Origin: Simmondsia chinensis
Lineage: Eukaryota; Streptophyta; Magnoliopsida; Caryophyllales; Simmondsiaceae
DNA length: 64,000 bases
Direction of reading: 5' to 3'
NCBI GenBank assembly: GCA_018398585.1
Contig: JAGTTD010000015.1
Location: forward strand, 28,353,478-28,417,477
Positions 35,043 through 46,112 of the stretch are shown here, one piece after another (positions within the stretch are counted from its first letter, which is position 1; every line of letters starts with the position of its first letter). A model generated the notes under the pieces. It did not search any database and was not told the origin of the DNA. It was given only the letters and a program-made list of their open reading frames with translations. A program made the translations under genes and the position numbers.

Positions 35043-38000
35043 GGGCATGATAGAGAATAAGACCATTCTTGGATCTTCACTCATCAACTTAAGCTTTTGG
35101 GACAATTGGTTCCTTGACATCTTCAACCAGAAAATCTTAAAAGCTCAAACCTCAACCACCTCACTTTTCATATTGACACCGTATCTGAAGTGGGCTTGCA
35201 CAGTATCAACAGTTCAAGACAATCTTCATTTGATACGATTTCGATACAAGGTATACAAAGGTCTTGTGCATTATTCACGCTTCAAACCCAATAAACACTT
35301 CCATGAAAGGGAATGACAGAGTAAATACATTTCTAATCTTTCACTTAACAATTTAAGCTTTGGGAGAGACTTCTTTGACACGCATGCATTATGTCAAGAC
35401 CCCAAAAAAAAAAAAAAAAAAAAAAAAACAAAAAAAAGAGAAGCACAGAAGTGGTCAATTACCTTAGACTTAACGTTCTTGAACCCTGCCAAGTTCAAAA
35501 TCGTTTGGACCGTTCTGCCAGCTTTCATACCGGTTGCAGTTCCCGCGGGCCACAGATACACCTAAAATGAATGGTAAGACCTCCAAGACAATCAAGGAAT
35601 GGCATGTATACCAAGCAAAGTAGTAAATAGGTCATTCCTTTTTTTGGGTCGGGGTGTTTTTTTTTTATTTTTATTTTGGGGGGGTTACGCAGCCTTACCC
35701 CCTTAGGATAGGCTGTGTTCGAGGACCTAGCCTGAGAAACATAACAACAGCAGCACAAAGAGAGTATACAGCAGCCATAAGCAATAAGGCAACAAGTAGC
35801 AAATCACATAGCATAACAGAGCAACAATACCACGCACGAACAGCAAACAGTGAGCAGCAAGCAACCAACATAAAACAGCCAAACAGTCCTTCCCAAATCC
35901 CTTTAAACCCCTTACCCAAATGACGAAGGTGGGATTCAATCCCAGGTCTTGGGCTTCACCTCCCAAAGACTTTACCAACTGACTTAACTGACACCTTCAG
36001 TTAAGGACAATGCAATAGATTACAAACCTTGGTCTTCTTGTATGTTGTTTGTATTGCATGCGCAATCGTGTGTTCCTCATATCGGTCTACATAATGCAGG
36101 TTATGGAAGCATTTCTCATACGCCTGCAATTAGTCAAGTCATATATGTCAATAAACGAAAGAAGGTGACATGACGATATCATATAGAATCTCCACCCATC
36201 GGCAGAAAATATCGTAAATTCATGGTATTGTTGTTACCACTGTCATGTCAATATCAGATCAAATGTCCCCTCCCGATACGGGTGTAAATGAGCCAAGCTG
36301 GCTCGTAAGCCCTTGTTAAAACTCGAGACTCGACTCCTTTTGACTTGAGCCATACCAAACTGGGTTGTTTAGCTTACCAAGTCAAGCCCAAGACTAGTAA
36401 ACCTCTCATAGACTCGCGAGCCTATCTTAATACGATTTATGAGTTTAAATAAGCCTAATAGAGCCTAATTTGAACCTAAATGAGCTAAGCTCGGGCCCAA
36501 ACAAGCGCAAATGAGCCTAGATCAAGCTTAAATGAGCCTAAATAAGACCAACATAGTTCGGAACTCGTCCAATCGGGTCCAAACTCAACTGAATCGAGCT
36601 AAGTGAAGCTCAACGAGCTTTGAGTCGAGTCCTAAATGCCAATGAACCGAGCGAAGCCTGACAAGCTCGAGCTTGGCTCACCTCATATCACTCCGACATC
36701 CCAATATTTAAGTCTCCGATTGGTTGGAAAGAAGGCATTTCCCTTCCGAAAATATTTCCCCGAAAAGAGGTTTCCAACTAAAACTATTTTTTCTTCAAAA
36801 TTTCCTTTTAACTGGTACAGCAAATCAATCTCGTTATATAAAATCGCATGGCATTGATGTTTGGTCCATTTAAGGCTGAAGTGAGATTGAGAATATGAGA
36901 TTAGGATGGAAAAGATTTTCTTCCTTGCAAACAGAACTGTTCAATTTGCCTTCTATTGAGAAGAGAGTTCCTCTCGTGATATTGTCGCTAAATAATAGAA
37001 ATGAGACATGAGAGGGCTACCCTCCAAGCAAACGAAATATGAAGAACGGTTTCCAGACGAAAACCAGCAAAAGATAAGGTATTAATAATGCAAGATCTAG
37101 CTGAACTGAAGCTCGTGATAATAGAAAACTGACCAATTAGACAACAACAAACCCAGTGCTACATGGGCTTCTGCCAGGGCTGGGTCTGGGGAACACTGAC
37201 CAATTCGTATCATTTGTAAAAGAAGAAAATCTTCAAAACAAAGTACCTTCTGAAGGGCGATGGGAACTGCAGGACCTTTAGCTTTTGCAAAGCCAACCAC
37301 ACCATTATAATTACCGCATGCTAATATAGCAGTGTACTTGATCACTTGACCCCCCTGCAGCAAACACATATTATTTAGGGGAATTATTACTTAGGTAGCC
37401 CGAGGTTTAATCATTTATTACCTAAGCATCTTTACTTTTCAATATGTACAATGGGTACCTTGAGGTTCAAAAAATTTTATCACTTAAGTACTCTTAAGTC
37501 TTAGAGTTCTATTAATCAGGTACTTTTCTGCATAAATTCAATGAACTTTCATTGGAAAATGCTAAAGTGAAATATGATTCTGACAAACTTCATTAGAAAT
37601 TGATGTTCTTTTACCAAAATATGTGATCACAACACATGATTTTGACAATTTATAGGTAGTTTAAATCAAAAGTTAGCAAATGTTTTATCGTCATTTGTTA
37701 AATTTCTGCCGAAAACATTGACCTGGCTTTTATATATTATAGTAATCATGTACTATATCAACATTTTCGATACAAAGTTAGTCAAATTGTTACAAGAGTT
37801 CATAAAATTATGACATAGGGCAGCTTGGTGATAAAATATTCAAACCTCAGGTACCTTATTGTATATTGAAATGTCAAAGTCCCTGGGTGACAAATGCCCA
37901 AACCTCAAGATCAGTAAGTTATAATTTCACTATTATTTATTAAAAAAGAATTCATCTGGAGGCTTTAGAGAGAAGCAACATGAAGAAGAGTTCAGACCTT

Positions 38001-41000
38001 TGTCACTTTACATGTCCGGTTAACATCAATGAGTTTGACATCAAAACCCTGCAATAGTGAAATTGGGTAAGCATATAAAATTAAGCAGCTATCACTTTAT
38101 GTGACTTTTGCAACTATAGCAATAGCAATGTACGTAAAAGATATATGGAATCTTGCACATCCCCAAATTTTTTTATTTTTTTTTTTTAGGAATCTTGCAC
38201 ATCCCCAGTCATGGAACTAAATCACGATTCGTGGTCATATAATGGTGGTGGATGTGATTGTGGTTGCGGTGCCGTATTGTAAAAGTCATGAGTCGCCAAT
38301 GTTACATAACAGGTCCAGACAATAGCATCGAGTTTATCCTGGAATGTACGTTATTTTTAACTTGTGTTTGCAAAAATTTAAAAGATAGTTATATAATGAT
38401 TTGATATCACACCTTTCCTATATCATTTAACAAATAAATTCTTTCCTAAATATGTTTTAATATATGTTTTAATAAATAAAGTGCAATTTCGATACATTAT
38501 GATGAAGGTCATTATGAAAGTAGAAATACATAACGGCTACTATAGCGATTATCTCGAAATCAACTTCACAATGACTTATGCTTATAGCGGTTTGAGTCCA
38601 ATCGCCCAATATAAAATAAAACCCAAAAAGTAACCAAACTACGCTCTAACCAAAGAGTCAGAACAATAGGCTCAAAAGGAAATCAGAAATGATATAACAA
38701 TTAAACATTTAAATTTGAATCAACAAAAGCAAAAACCAACCTAATGCATGTAATTTAATCATCCCGACCCAGTGTGATGTGCCTAGACTATAAAAAGATC
38801 ATGACACAAGCCATTGGAAAAAAAAGGCAAGGATCAGGTGCATTTTGTCATATTAAAGTATGTTTATAACAAATGCAGGATAACTTAACAAGACATGAAA
38901 ACACCATGCATATATTTTTAGCTTAATATGGCAAAATATATGATGCATTTATTTTTAACAATCTACCCGATCCTCACCCAAAAGAAACTATAAGCCCAAA
39001 GCAAGGACATAATAACACTCAGAAACAAACATTACTGACAGAATAGTGGAAATCTCACTCACTTTACGATAAAGCGGTCGTCTTTTCTTCTCTGTTAAAG
39101 AGTTTCTCTCCTCCGCGAGGTCTCTTATCTCCTCTTCCAAAAGCTTCCCCTTCTTTCCAAACGTATGGTCCAATTCTGCGAGCTTCTCCTCGAGCTTTCT
39201 GTCAATAGCATTAAGTTTCTCAAGAAGTATATCATCTCTCTCTTTCATGTCATCAAATTCCTCCTCGTCGTCTGAATCTGCACTACCTTCTATCATCTGT
39301 TTCTCTTTTTCAAACCCGGCATTTTCAAGAAGTTCCACTGATGGACCAACTTGCTCCTGATGTATGACACCGTAATTCGCAGGATTATTCGGATCATAAG
39401 CTTCCTTCCACTCTATCAGTCTCATGGCGCGATTCAACTTTTGAGCGAGTAGAAACTTGTCCTTCCCGGCAGCTACTTTGAAACGATTCATCAGTTCGCC
39501 AATGACCCGGTATTCGGGTCGAAGATGGAAATGCTTCTGCTCGAATTTGTCAATCTTACTCATCCATTTAAAAGCATCATCTAGTGTTTCTGTCATACAG
39601 TAAAAGAATCAAACCAAAGATTAAGATTGTGTATGTACAACCTTAGAGTTTTTCAAACTCGCATTAGGGCATGCTATTGTCTAATCCATAGTTGCAGGGA
39701 ACTCCTAAAATGCTAGTGTTTCATGCTCAAAAACGCCATATTCGCATTTCCAACACATATCAAACTCGACAGAAACACAATTCAAAAATGAAATCATTTT
39801 GATAAGAAGATACTTATTAGATGATTTGTTGACTAATTATATCACTCAATTTATAAAATGATTGAATTGTGTGGACATGTTAGAGTCAGTTTTGTTGATC
39901 TTATTCATTGAAGTACATAAGATTCTAGGTTATTTCATAATATTGACTTTATTTTGATACTTATGCTTAAACATCTCAATTGATGACATTTCATTTAATT
40001 TTTCTTGTATATTTAATTTATAGTAATATAAGTGCTTCCTTCATGCTCCCAATGACAGAAACTGCTTCCTTCATGCTCCCAATGACAGAAACTCCCATGA
40101 CTGCTCACTCCCCCGATCCCGTTTCGCTCTTTGCTCCCACTTCATGCAACCATAGTGTACTCTTGATAAAGATGAAACAAAATCAATAAACCCCCTAATT
40201 GTGATTTGAAACCATAGCAAAAATTGTTTTCCTAACTCATGTTGAATTTCTAGAAAAATGCCCAAAATGATGCATGTTGTAAAACATAAAGACGCCATCC
40301 TTACATCTTTGACAATCCTCATACAGTCAAAAGACACTCAAATGGACATCCGGCTCATACATTTAGGAAAAGCTCTTGATTCAACCAACCAGAAAGATCA
40401 TGTCCAAGTAAACAAGAAAGCATGGATAGATAGCAAATATTCTCCTAACTTCAGGTTTCATAGCTGGCTACTTATTCATAGTTTTTTTTTTCTTTTTTTT
40501 TTTTTTGGTCTTTCTGATAAGAAAGAAATTCGATAAGAGGGAGAGCGTACAACATGTGCATCCTCACAAAGGGAAGAACAACAGTAACTATGCATAGTTC
40601 AACTTAATATGAATATACGCAATTCGTATTATAAGAAAAAGCTATTCCCCTTATCCACATCCTTGCTAAATTGCTAATTGTCATGTTCATCCGATTTCCT
40701 CAGCAACAATTACATTTCAGTTTTAAGACCATTTTTTCTGAAACTAAAACTTTATCATACCCCCAAGGCTAATCAAGTCCCAAGCAACAGACACAGTTGC
40801 TTGAGGCCCCCAATCGGTTAAGGGTCCTTTTATTTAGTTATGTTATCAATTTGCTGTTACTTCATTTTATCATTCACAATTGGAGAAATAACGACCTTTA
40901 TATGACATTATAAACACTTATGTACTTAATAGTATAAAAAAGCCACATATTAACTAGTATTATAATATCAAGTATACTACTCAAGTGCACTTAAACTGCC

Positions 41001-42570
41001 CTAAATGCTTAGATTACAAAAGGACGGATTCATTAATCAAACTTGCTTTGAGACTCTAAAATCTCAGGACTGGCCTTGCATACCCATCAACAATCAATCA
41101 AATACAAAACTAAGAAGCACACAAAAACAACAACTGAATCTCAAATGACACTAAAATTGCATCAAAAGTAAACAATGGCCTTGGTTTGGTTACGCGGAAG
41201 TACAGGAAATCGAAATTCATGGGAAGTGGGCATTCGCCCTTAGGAAGCTAGGAAAACATGGAAAAGTGAAAATTTCTCAGCAATTTCCAGTTCCTTTAAA
41301 ACATAGGAAATAACTCACCTAGCTCCCATATTCTAATTCATTTGGTTTTACCTAGGCCCTCTTAAGAAATTGTGCTTCCCATCCTAGCAACAAAATATTT
41401 TACATTTACTTCCTAAAAAGATGACAAGGAATTAAAAGTCTGAGAAATATAACTTCCCATAGTAATTCAATTCATGCGTTAAACCAAACAAAACCCTAGA
41501 ATGATACAAAAACTGCATCAAAATTCAACAATGCCTAAATTTTTTTCCTTTTTTTTTCTTTTCTTTGTTAACGTGCTAGCCTCAACGAAGTTCTTTATTT
41601 TTAACCTAAGAGGGTACCAAAACGCAAACACCGGATCCCATTAGAACTTTGAAGCTAAGCGTACTTGGACGAGAGTAGTACCAAGGGTGACCTCCTAGAA
41701 AGTCCTCGTGTTGCACCCCCTCAGGTTGGGGGTTATCAGAAACAGCCTCCCTTCAGGGTACCTTGAAGGGGAAAGGCTGCATATATCCACCCCCAGACCC
41801 TGCTTAGGCGGGAGTCCTTGGGGTAATGGGAATGTTGCTTTTAGCCTCAATGAAGTTCTTTATTTTCTACCTATTTTCGGGCACTTGATGGAGGGATCAA
41901 TTTTAGCATAAAATAAAGCACTAGGGCTCTATTTAAACAAAATGAAAGACGACTATTTTAAACAAAAGAAAATATGAGAGACCAATTTGAACAAAGTTAC
42001 AAACATTAGAGATTCATTTGAAAAAAAAAAAGACGAGGGACCAATTTTGATCGCACCAGCCTCAACAAAGTTCTTCAACAACTCCTCATGCCGCTTAAAC
42101 TTCCTCTCAAACTCCTCTCTCCTCTTCCTCACCTCCTCCAATCCAAACCGTTCATCATCATCGCTCTCGGAATCCGATGGCTCTTCGTAAAGATTCAGAT
42201 TCCCACCATCCCCCTTTAATTTCTCCTTCTCCAACTTCTCAATCAACGGCCCCACACCCATAAAATCCTCTTCTTCTTCTTCCTCCTCATCGACATTTAC
42301 CCCGGCCTTGAGCTTCTCCTCTCTCTCCCTCTGCTTCTCTCTCTCTAACTCCGCCAGTAAGTCCTGAATTGCCCTGTTCGCTGCAGCGGAGGAGAGAGAA
42401 AAATGGCGGGTTTGAATTGGGGAAAATTGGGCTAAATTGGGGGATTTTGGGATGGGATGAAAAGGGGGAATTAGGGTTTTGGATTTGGGGGTTTGATTGA
42501 AGAGAAGAAGGCGAGTTAGCCACGTTGTTGGTCCCGATCTGGTCATTGTAGCCAGGTTGAATTCATTCAA
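33442..42570 (-). CDS. Mitochondrial small ribosomal subunit protein uS5m (8 exons)
   Basis: Nuclear gene for the mitochondrial homologue of ribosomal protein S5, which sits near the decoding site of the 30S-type subunit. Exons: 42570-42057, 39589-39063, 38048-37998, 37354-37247, 36123-36028, 35561-35463, 34607-34548 and 33507-33442. All junctions are GT-AG and the frame is kept (first intron phase 1, others phase 0), giving 506 aa. The N-terminus (MNEFNLATMTRSG, Arg-rich, few acids) looks like a mitochondrial presequence; the Met at 42546 is an alternative start. Residues 75-340 form the charged, coiled-coil-like plant extension. The S5 dsRBD region follows (GGQVIKYTAILACGN, GVVGFAKAKGPAVPIAL, about 345-410). 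The S5 C-terminal fold (GMKAGRTVQTILNLAGF, NPHNTVKALFKALN) ends at 506 in ESYLL. Arabidopsis has a similar protein of about this length. All introns but two carry recognisable TEs, yet the coding exons are intact. Confidence 0.93.
33577..34455. mobile_element. Non-autonomous element with internal minisatellite, copy B
   Basis: In uS5m intron 7. It starts TGTTTGGCATAAGGAATTGG and ends AGGCTTCAATTCCATACGC. The middle is a degenerate GGGTTTGAGTCATxxCAAGTTGGGTT-type repeat, the reverse complement of the minisatellite in copy A (23600-24645). Confidence 0.6.
34798..35119 (+). mobile_element. TRIM retrotransposon in uS5m intron 6
   Basis: 5' LTR 34798-34857 and 3' LTR 35048-35119 share AGAATAAxACCA-TTCTTGGA and GGGACAAT-GGTTC blocks. 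A perfect PBS TGGTATCAGAGCC starts at 34858. Flanks TCTCC and TCTTC are a 5-base TSD with one change. The internal region lost its box B-like part and contains a T-run and a poly-G tract. Confidence 0.7.
35000..35040 (+). repeat. Poly-G tract of about 41 bases
   Basis: An uninterrupted G run preceded by a T run, within the TRIM in intron 6. Such tracts are rare in plant DNA; an assembly or sequencing artefact is possible. Confidence 0.8.
35645..35992 (-). mobile_element. tRNA-headed SINE with LINE-like tail
   Basis: On the minus strand the head reads CAGTTGGTAAAGTC (box A-like) and, after about 35 bases, GGGATTGAATCCC (box B-like). About 200 bases of TTGCTGCT-rich body follow, then GGTCCTCGAACACAGCC and GGGGGTAAGGCTGCG. 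These last parts match the RTE LINE 3' region at 57400-57630, which is also TTGCTGCT-rich. It lies in uS5m intron 5. TSD not resolved. Confidence 0.6.
36285..36690. repeat. hAT-like GAGCC-rich element in uS5m intron 4
   Basis: It starts GGGTGTAAATGAGCCAAGC and ends near GAGCTTGGCTCACC, with many GAGCC/GGCTC blocks, related to the element at 28370-28929. No transposase. Ends approximate. Confidence 0.5.
37128..37205 (-). repeat. 56-bp RTE LINE tail with 11-bp TSD
   Basis: Bases 37139-37194 are an antisense LINE tail (ACAACAACAAACCCAGTGC to GGGTCTGGGG). Perfect ACTGACCAATT copies flank it at 37128-37138 and 37195-37205. Located in uS5m intron 4. Confidence 0.75.
37378..37930. mobile_element. 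MULE-type MITE in uS5m intron 3, 9-bp TSD
   Basis: The left arm starts GGGGAATTATTACTTAGG. The right arm, reverse-complemented, starts GTGAAATTATAACTTACTG. Both continue into GAGGTTTxxxCATTTxTxACC blocks. Perfect TATTATTTA copies flank it at 37369-37377 and 37931-37939. Same family as 26293-27060. It fills most of the 643-bp intron. Confidence 0.8.
38049..39062. other. uS5m intron 2, no element assigned
   Basis: Unique-looking AT-rich intron. GGAATCTTGCACATCCCC occurs twice (about 38149 and 38190) around a T-run. Confidence 0.4.
39590..41177. other. uS5m intron 1, distal part
   Basis: No gene or full element seen. A perfect 30-bp tandem duplication starts TGCTTCCTTCATGC at 40033 and repeats at 40063. 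A T-run lies near 40480-40505. Confidence 0.45.
41178..41503. mobile_element. MITE in uS5m intron 1
   Basis: The left end reads GGCCTTGGTTTGGTTACGC and the right end, reverse-complemented, reads GGGTTTTGTTTGGTTTAACGC (given in two parts: GGGTTTTGTTTGG, TTTAACGC). About 325 bp without coding sequence. TSD not resolved. Confidence 0.5.
41609..41842 (+). mobile_element. 5S rRNA-headed SINE, copy 3
   Basis: Plus-strand copy of 234 bp in uS5m intron 1. The head reads CACCGGATCCCATTAGAAC, GAAGCTAAGCG and GGTGACCTCCTAGAAAGTCC, then GTGTTGCACC as in the end of 5S rRNA. The body shows GAAACAGCCTCCCTTCAGG and CCCAGACCCTGC, then GCGGGAGTCCTTGGGG. Long flanking repeats of 31 bases (41578-41608 and 41843-41873) differ at only about three positions. 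Confidence 0.85.
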
Positions 42571-42612
42571 TCAACCAACATTGAGAGAGATCGAGAGATA
42601 AAGAGAGAGAGA

Positions 42613-42621
42613 TTAGGGTTT
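42613..42621 (-). promoter_or_regulatory. Telo-box-like AAACCCTAA upstream of uS5m
   Basis: On the minus strand AAACCCTAA lies about 43 bases before the first ATG, next to a CT-rich leader (GA repeats on the plus strand). Telo-boxes are common near the start of plant translation-related genes. No clear TATA box is visible. Confidence 0.5.
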
Positions 42622-42710
42622 ATTGTGGGAGTAGGGTTCAGTGAGGACTCAAGAGAAAGTGACGAGTTGAAGTCCCACTCTGACTCCACAGTGTCAAAAA
42701 ATGTACAAAT

Positions 42711-42887
42711 TGATAATTGCTGTAAATAAGGTTCATTTACCAAATACTAAATCATCAAATTTTATTAAAACTTTAAAGTTAAGTATAATTGGATCAGAAT
42801 AGGTGACTTTCTAAAAAGTGCAAAGTTACATCTTAAAAGGGTAAGACTGCATACATCCACCTCTCTCAAACCTCGCTTATCCGGGAG
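42711..42887 (+). mobile_element. 5S-headed SINE copy 4, left part
   Basis: A decayed head aligns with 5S rRNA (TTAAAACTTTAAAGTTAAG, GGATCAGAATAGGTGACTTTC). A body follows (GGTAAGACTGCATACATCC, CCTCGCTTATCCGGGAG). The left TSD is TGATAATTGCTGTAAATA (42711-42728). The hAT element interrupts the body at 42888; the rest is at 46113-46148. Confidence 0.7.
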
Positions 42888-43322
42888 TAGTGGTGGCCAC
42901 GGGCCGGGCTCGAGGGCCTCCAGGGCCTGGGCCCAGGCCCGCTACAGTGCGAGCGGGCCGGCCTTTTTAACTAAATTAAAAAAAAATTTAAAAAATAAAT
43001 AGTCGTTTTGTACTAAAATTATTGTAATTCATTGATAAATAATATGAGATACAAATATATTTTTTTTCAAGTATACATGTTCAAAAAAAATAATACTAAA
43101 TATATGTAATAAATAAAATAAAATATATAATAAGTAATTATCAAAAAAATATCAGTACATAAATAACGTATCAAATACAAATACAAAGTTGGGGCCTAAT
43201 ATTTAAAAATACAAATTTATTTATCAAAAAATATAAAATTTGACATATGGAGTGTGCGGTCATCTTTTGACGTAAATATTTGAAAGTAAATAATTAACAT
43301 AGAAAAGTCTTGAATCTTGATA

Positions 43323-45543
43323 TCAGTCATATCGGGGGGTTTCTACGCCATCATTTGACGTATCAGTTATGCGGTCGTCTTCTTCATCACTCGATGAATT
43401 CAGCTTCATTCTCTGTTGATCTCTTGCCTTAGCTAGCAGCCAATCCTTCAAGCACACGGACATCTCTAAGCTCGACGGCGATAGCTTTGCCCTCTTCGTT
43501 CCAAGCAACCTGCCACCAAGACTAAAAGCACACTCCGATGCTACTGAAGACACCGGACAACTTAGTATATCACGTGCCATGGTGGAAAGCACGGGATATT
43601 GGGTTTAGTTTGTGTTCCACCATTGTAAAAGGTCAAAATGCGGGTTGGGCGGCGGCCCGAACATATGGACCAACGGTGTCCGCAAGTAATAATCTAGCTC
43701 GTCACATGACGTGGGGGCTACTGCGGGCGTAAATTGCTCTAACAGCTTCCACGAATATGACATGTGTGAACTACTTCCATTAGATGTGAAAGATCCTACT
43801 GCTGTAGTACTAGGATTATTAAATGATAATTTACGAGAATACTCAGAAAATAAATTATGCAAGTCGTTATAGACATCGGCAATGAAAGTGTCGACATTAA
43901 GAGTAGGATGCAAATATTTAAAAAAATGTTGGCAAAACAAGTTGAAACCCCCGCGTTTACAACGAGGGTCTAAAATAGTTGCAAAGCAATAAGTAAGAGG
44001 TAGTTCAGAAAAATATTTGGCAAACTTTTCTTTCATTGCCGTAATCGATCCGAACAAAATGGGGTTGGATTCATTACCCACCATCCAATTTACAATATCA
44101 AGCAATGTTGATATTGCTTGAGGCATGGTCGGATAGTAGCAACCCGAAAAAAAATGATGTCGCGTCTTTAAACATGCTAAAAAATTTACAAAATTCATCT
44201 ATTGTCTCCCAATGTATACCGTCCAGGTTGTAATCGCGCCATTCTATACGATTTTCCTGGGCGAATTCCATCAGAGCGTCTTTGTATGGTAGAATGCGCT
44301 CTAACATTACTACCGTAAACGACCACCTAGTTTTGGAGTCTAATTTAAATTGTTTATATTCTATGTTATGCAACCTACATACATTTTTAAATCTTTTTTT
44401 CCTAGTGACGGATGATTTAATTGATATTATTACAGATCTTAAGATGGCAAGGGATACGTCTATAAGATCTAAACCATCAATTACCATTAAATGCAAAACA
44501 TGACAGATGCAACGAATATGAAAACACTTCCCACCTAACATGGGTCTCATTTTCCTAATTAAATGTGCTACGGATGCAGTGTTATTGGAAGCATTGTCAA
44601 ACGTAATACTGAAGATACGTTGCTCTATACCAAAATCGCGGACTGCCGACATAATCGCACCCGTAATTACCTCGGCAGTGTGGGGGCAATCTAAAAGCCC
44701 AAAATGAATTATTCTCTTCTGGATGATGAAGGATTCATTGGTCCAGTGTGCCGTTATGCACATATAAGGTTGGCCGGGTTTGGACGTCCATACATCCGAC
44801 GTCAACGAGAACATGCTCGTGTTCATCGCAAAAAGTGTATGTATCCCAATTTTAATATTGTGGTACAACGTAAAAGCGTCCCGCTTTACGGTGTTCCGAG
44901 GAATCCTCACAATGGCGGGATTTAAATTTCGTTGGAGGTAGTCGACGAAATGTGGGTTTTCGCATGTACTAAAAGGCCTTTCACTCAAAATTACATATTT
45001 AGCTAGCCCCCCACGGTTGCTCTCCTGAGAGAACCTAAAATTAGCAAGTGCACCGGTCACTTGTTGTACTAAACGTTGTTGGCTCTTTTCCGAGAATTGC
45101 TCGGGGTGGCACCTAAGTATATGTCTATTTAGTGTGCCCGTCCCACTGCCAGGTTGATGGCTAAAATTCTTAGGTGGGTCACATAATTTACAGGTTGTTT
45201 TATTAGTTATTTTATTAAGGGTAAAGTGCTTCCATACCTCACTAGTTGTACGCCTACTAGTCAAGGTACTAGTTTCAGGCTGGGCTTCGGTGGTGGGGGT
45301 GGGTTCCTCATCAGTTTGTGAGTCTCCAACCCCACCACAACCTGACTCATGATAATCTTGTGGTTGTGAAAAGTTATAATCTATACTATCATCAGTGTAT
45401 TGGGGTGTTGGGTCTGGTTGTATAAAAGCTCGTTCTTCAGTATCAAGTAAGACAATTCTCGTCCTTTTAGGGATTCTGGGTGGGCGAGAAGAGCTAGAAC
45501 TAGCACGACCGGCTCCAGATGATGACGAAGAGTTGTGTGCCAT
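43323..45543 (-). pseudogene. hAT transposase (BED zinc finger, Ac-like), inactivated
   Basis: DNA transposase of the hAT superfamily, related to plant BED zinc-finger / RICESLEEPER proteins. The start Met is at 45543, followed by a Ser-rich N-terminus. A BED finger follows (VWKHFTL, CKLC, HILRCH at about residues 100-150). The catalytic region has TSDVWTSKPGQPYMCITAHW (about 245) and SITFDNASNN, and the C/H-rich insert CFHIRCICHVLHL. The C-terminal hAT dimerisation region reads DLLQWWNTN, then YPVLSTMARDIL, SSVASECAFS. Two lesions: an extra base in the A8 run at 44147-44154 shifts the frame, and a TAA replaces the codon after WWNTN (about 43604). Otherwise open, roughly 735 codons. Confidence 0.9.
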
Positions 45544-45865
45544 ATTAGTATAAATGATTATTATTTATAAAATGCAAGTAGTAATGCAAATTAAATAACT
45601 AAAAATGCGAATCAAAAAAAATTACGATACTAAAATTACCGAAACGAGAGAACAATGAAATTCACACTTCAGCCAAATACTTTACGAACTTTGAACTTTA
45701 GAGCACAATTTTGCAATTAGCAAATTAGAGAAGATGGGAGATGATGAATGTATAGAGAGAGAAGAGAGAATTGAAGATTTTGTGAGAAAATGAGTTGGGG
45801 AGGTTTAAGTATTTATAGAAAAAAAATATATAATTTTTTTTTTTTTTTTTTTTTGTAAAAAAAGA

Positions 45866-45945
45866 GCCGTTGGCTCTGTACAACAAAAGAGCCAACGGCT
45901 CTTTTACAACAACAGAGCCAACAGCTCTTAAAAGAGCCGTTGGCT
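45866..45945. repeat. hAT subterminal inverted motif cluster
   Basis: Four copies of AGAGCCGTTGGCTCT or AGAGCCAACGGCTCT, alternating in orientation, between the transposase gene and the right end. In hAT elements such subterminal repeats bind the transposase; here that is inferred from position. Confidence 0.6.
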
Positions 45946-46112
45946 CTTTTGGACAGGGCCGGGCCAAGGGCCCTGAAAAAATCAGGCCCGAGGCCTGGCC
46001 CGGGGGACCTCGGGCCTGGGCCTGACCCGGCTCGCTACAGTGCCATCCGGGCCGGGCCGGGCCGAGCCGGTTTTCGGGCCGGCCCGGCTCGTTGGCCACC
46101 TCTATTCGGGAG

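Larger units (their letters stand above)
42888..46104 (-). mobile_element. hAT transposon, 3.2 kb, with broken transposase
   Basis: Terminal inverted repeats TAGTGGTGGCCACGGGCC (left) and TAGAGGTGGCCAACGAGCC (right, reverse-complemented). 8-bp TSD TCCGGGAG (42880-42887) and TTCGGGAG (46105-46112), one mismatch. The ends are strongly GC-rich (GGGCCGGGCC). It inserted into a 5S-headed SINE. Confidence 0.93.

Noticed and set aside
34999..35126. Glycine- or proline-rich ORFs across the poly-G run
   Set aside because: These come from a homopolymer within an intronic TRIM; there is no coding signal.
3987..41842. Functional 5S rRNA genes
   Set aside because: The 5S-like segments lack the proper 5' end, carry substitutions and are fused to a LINE-like body with TSDs.
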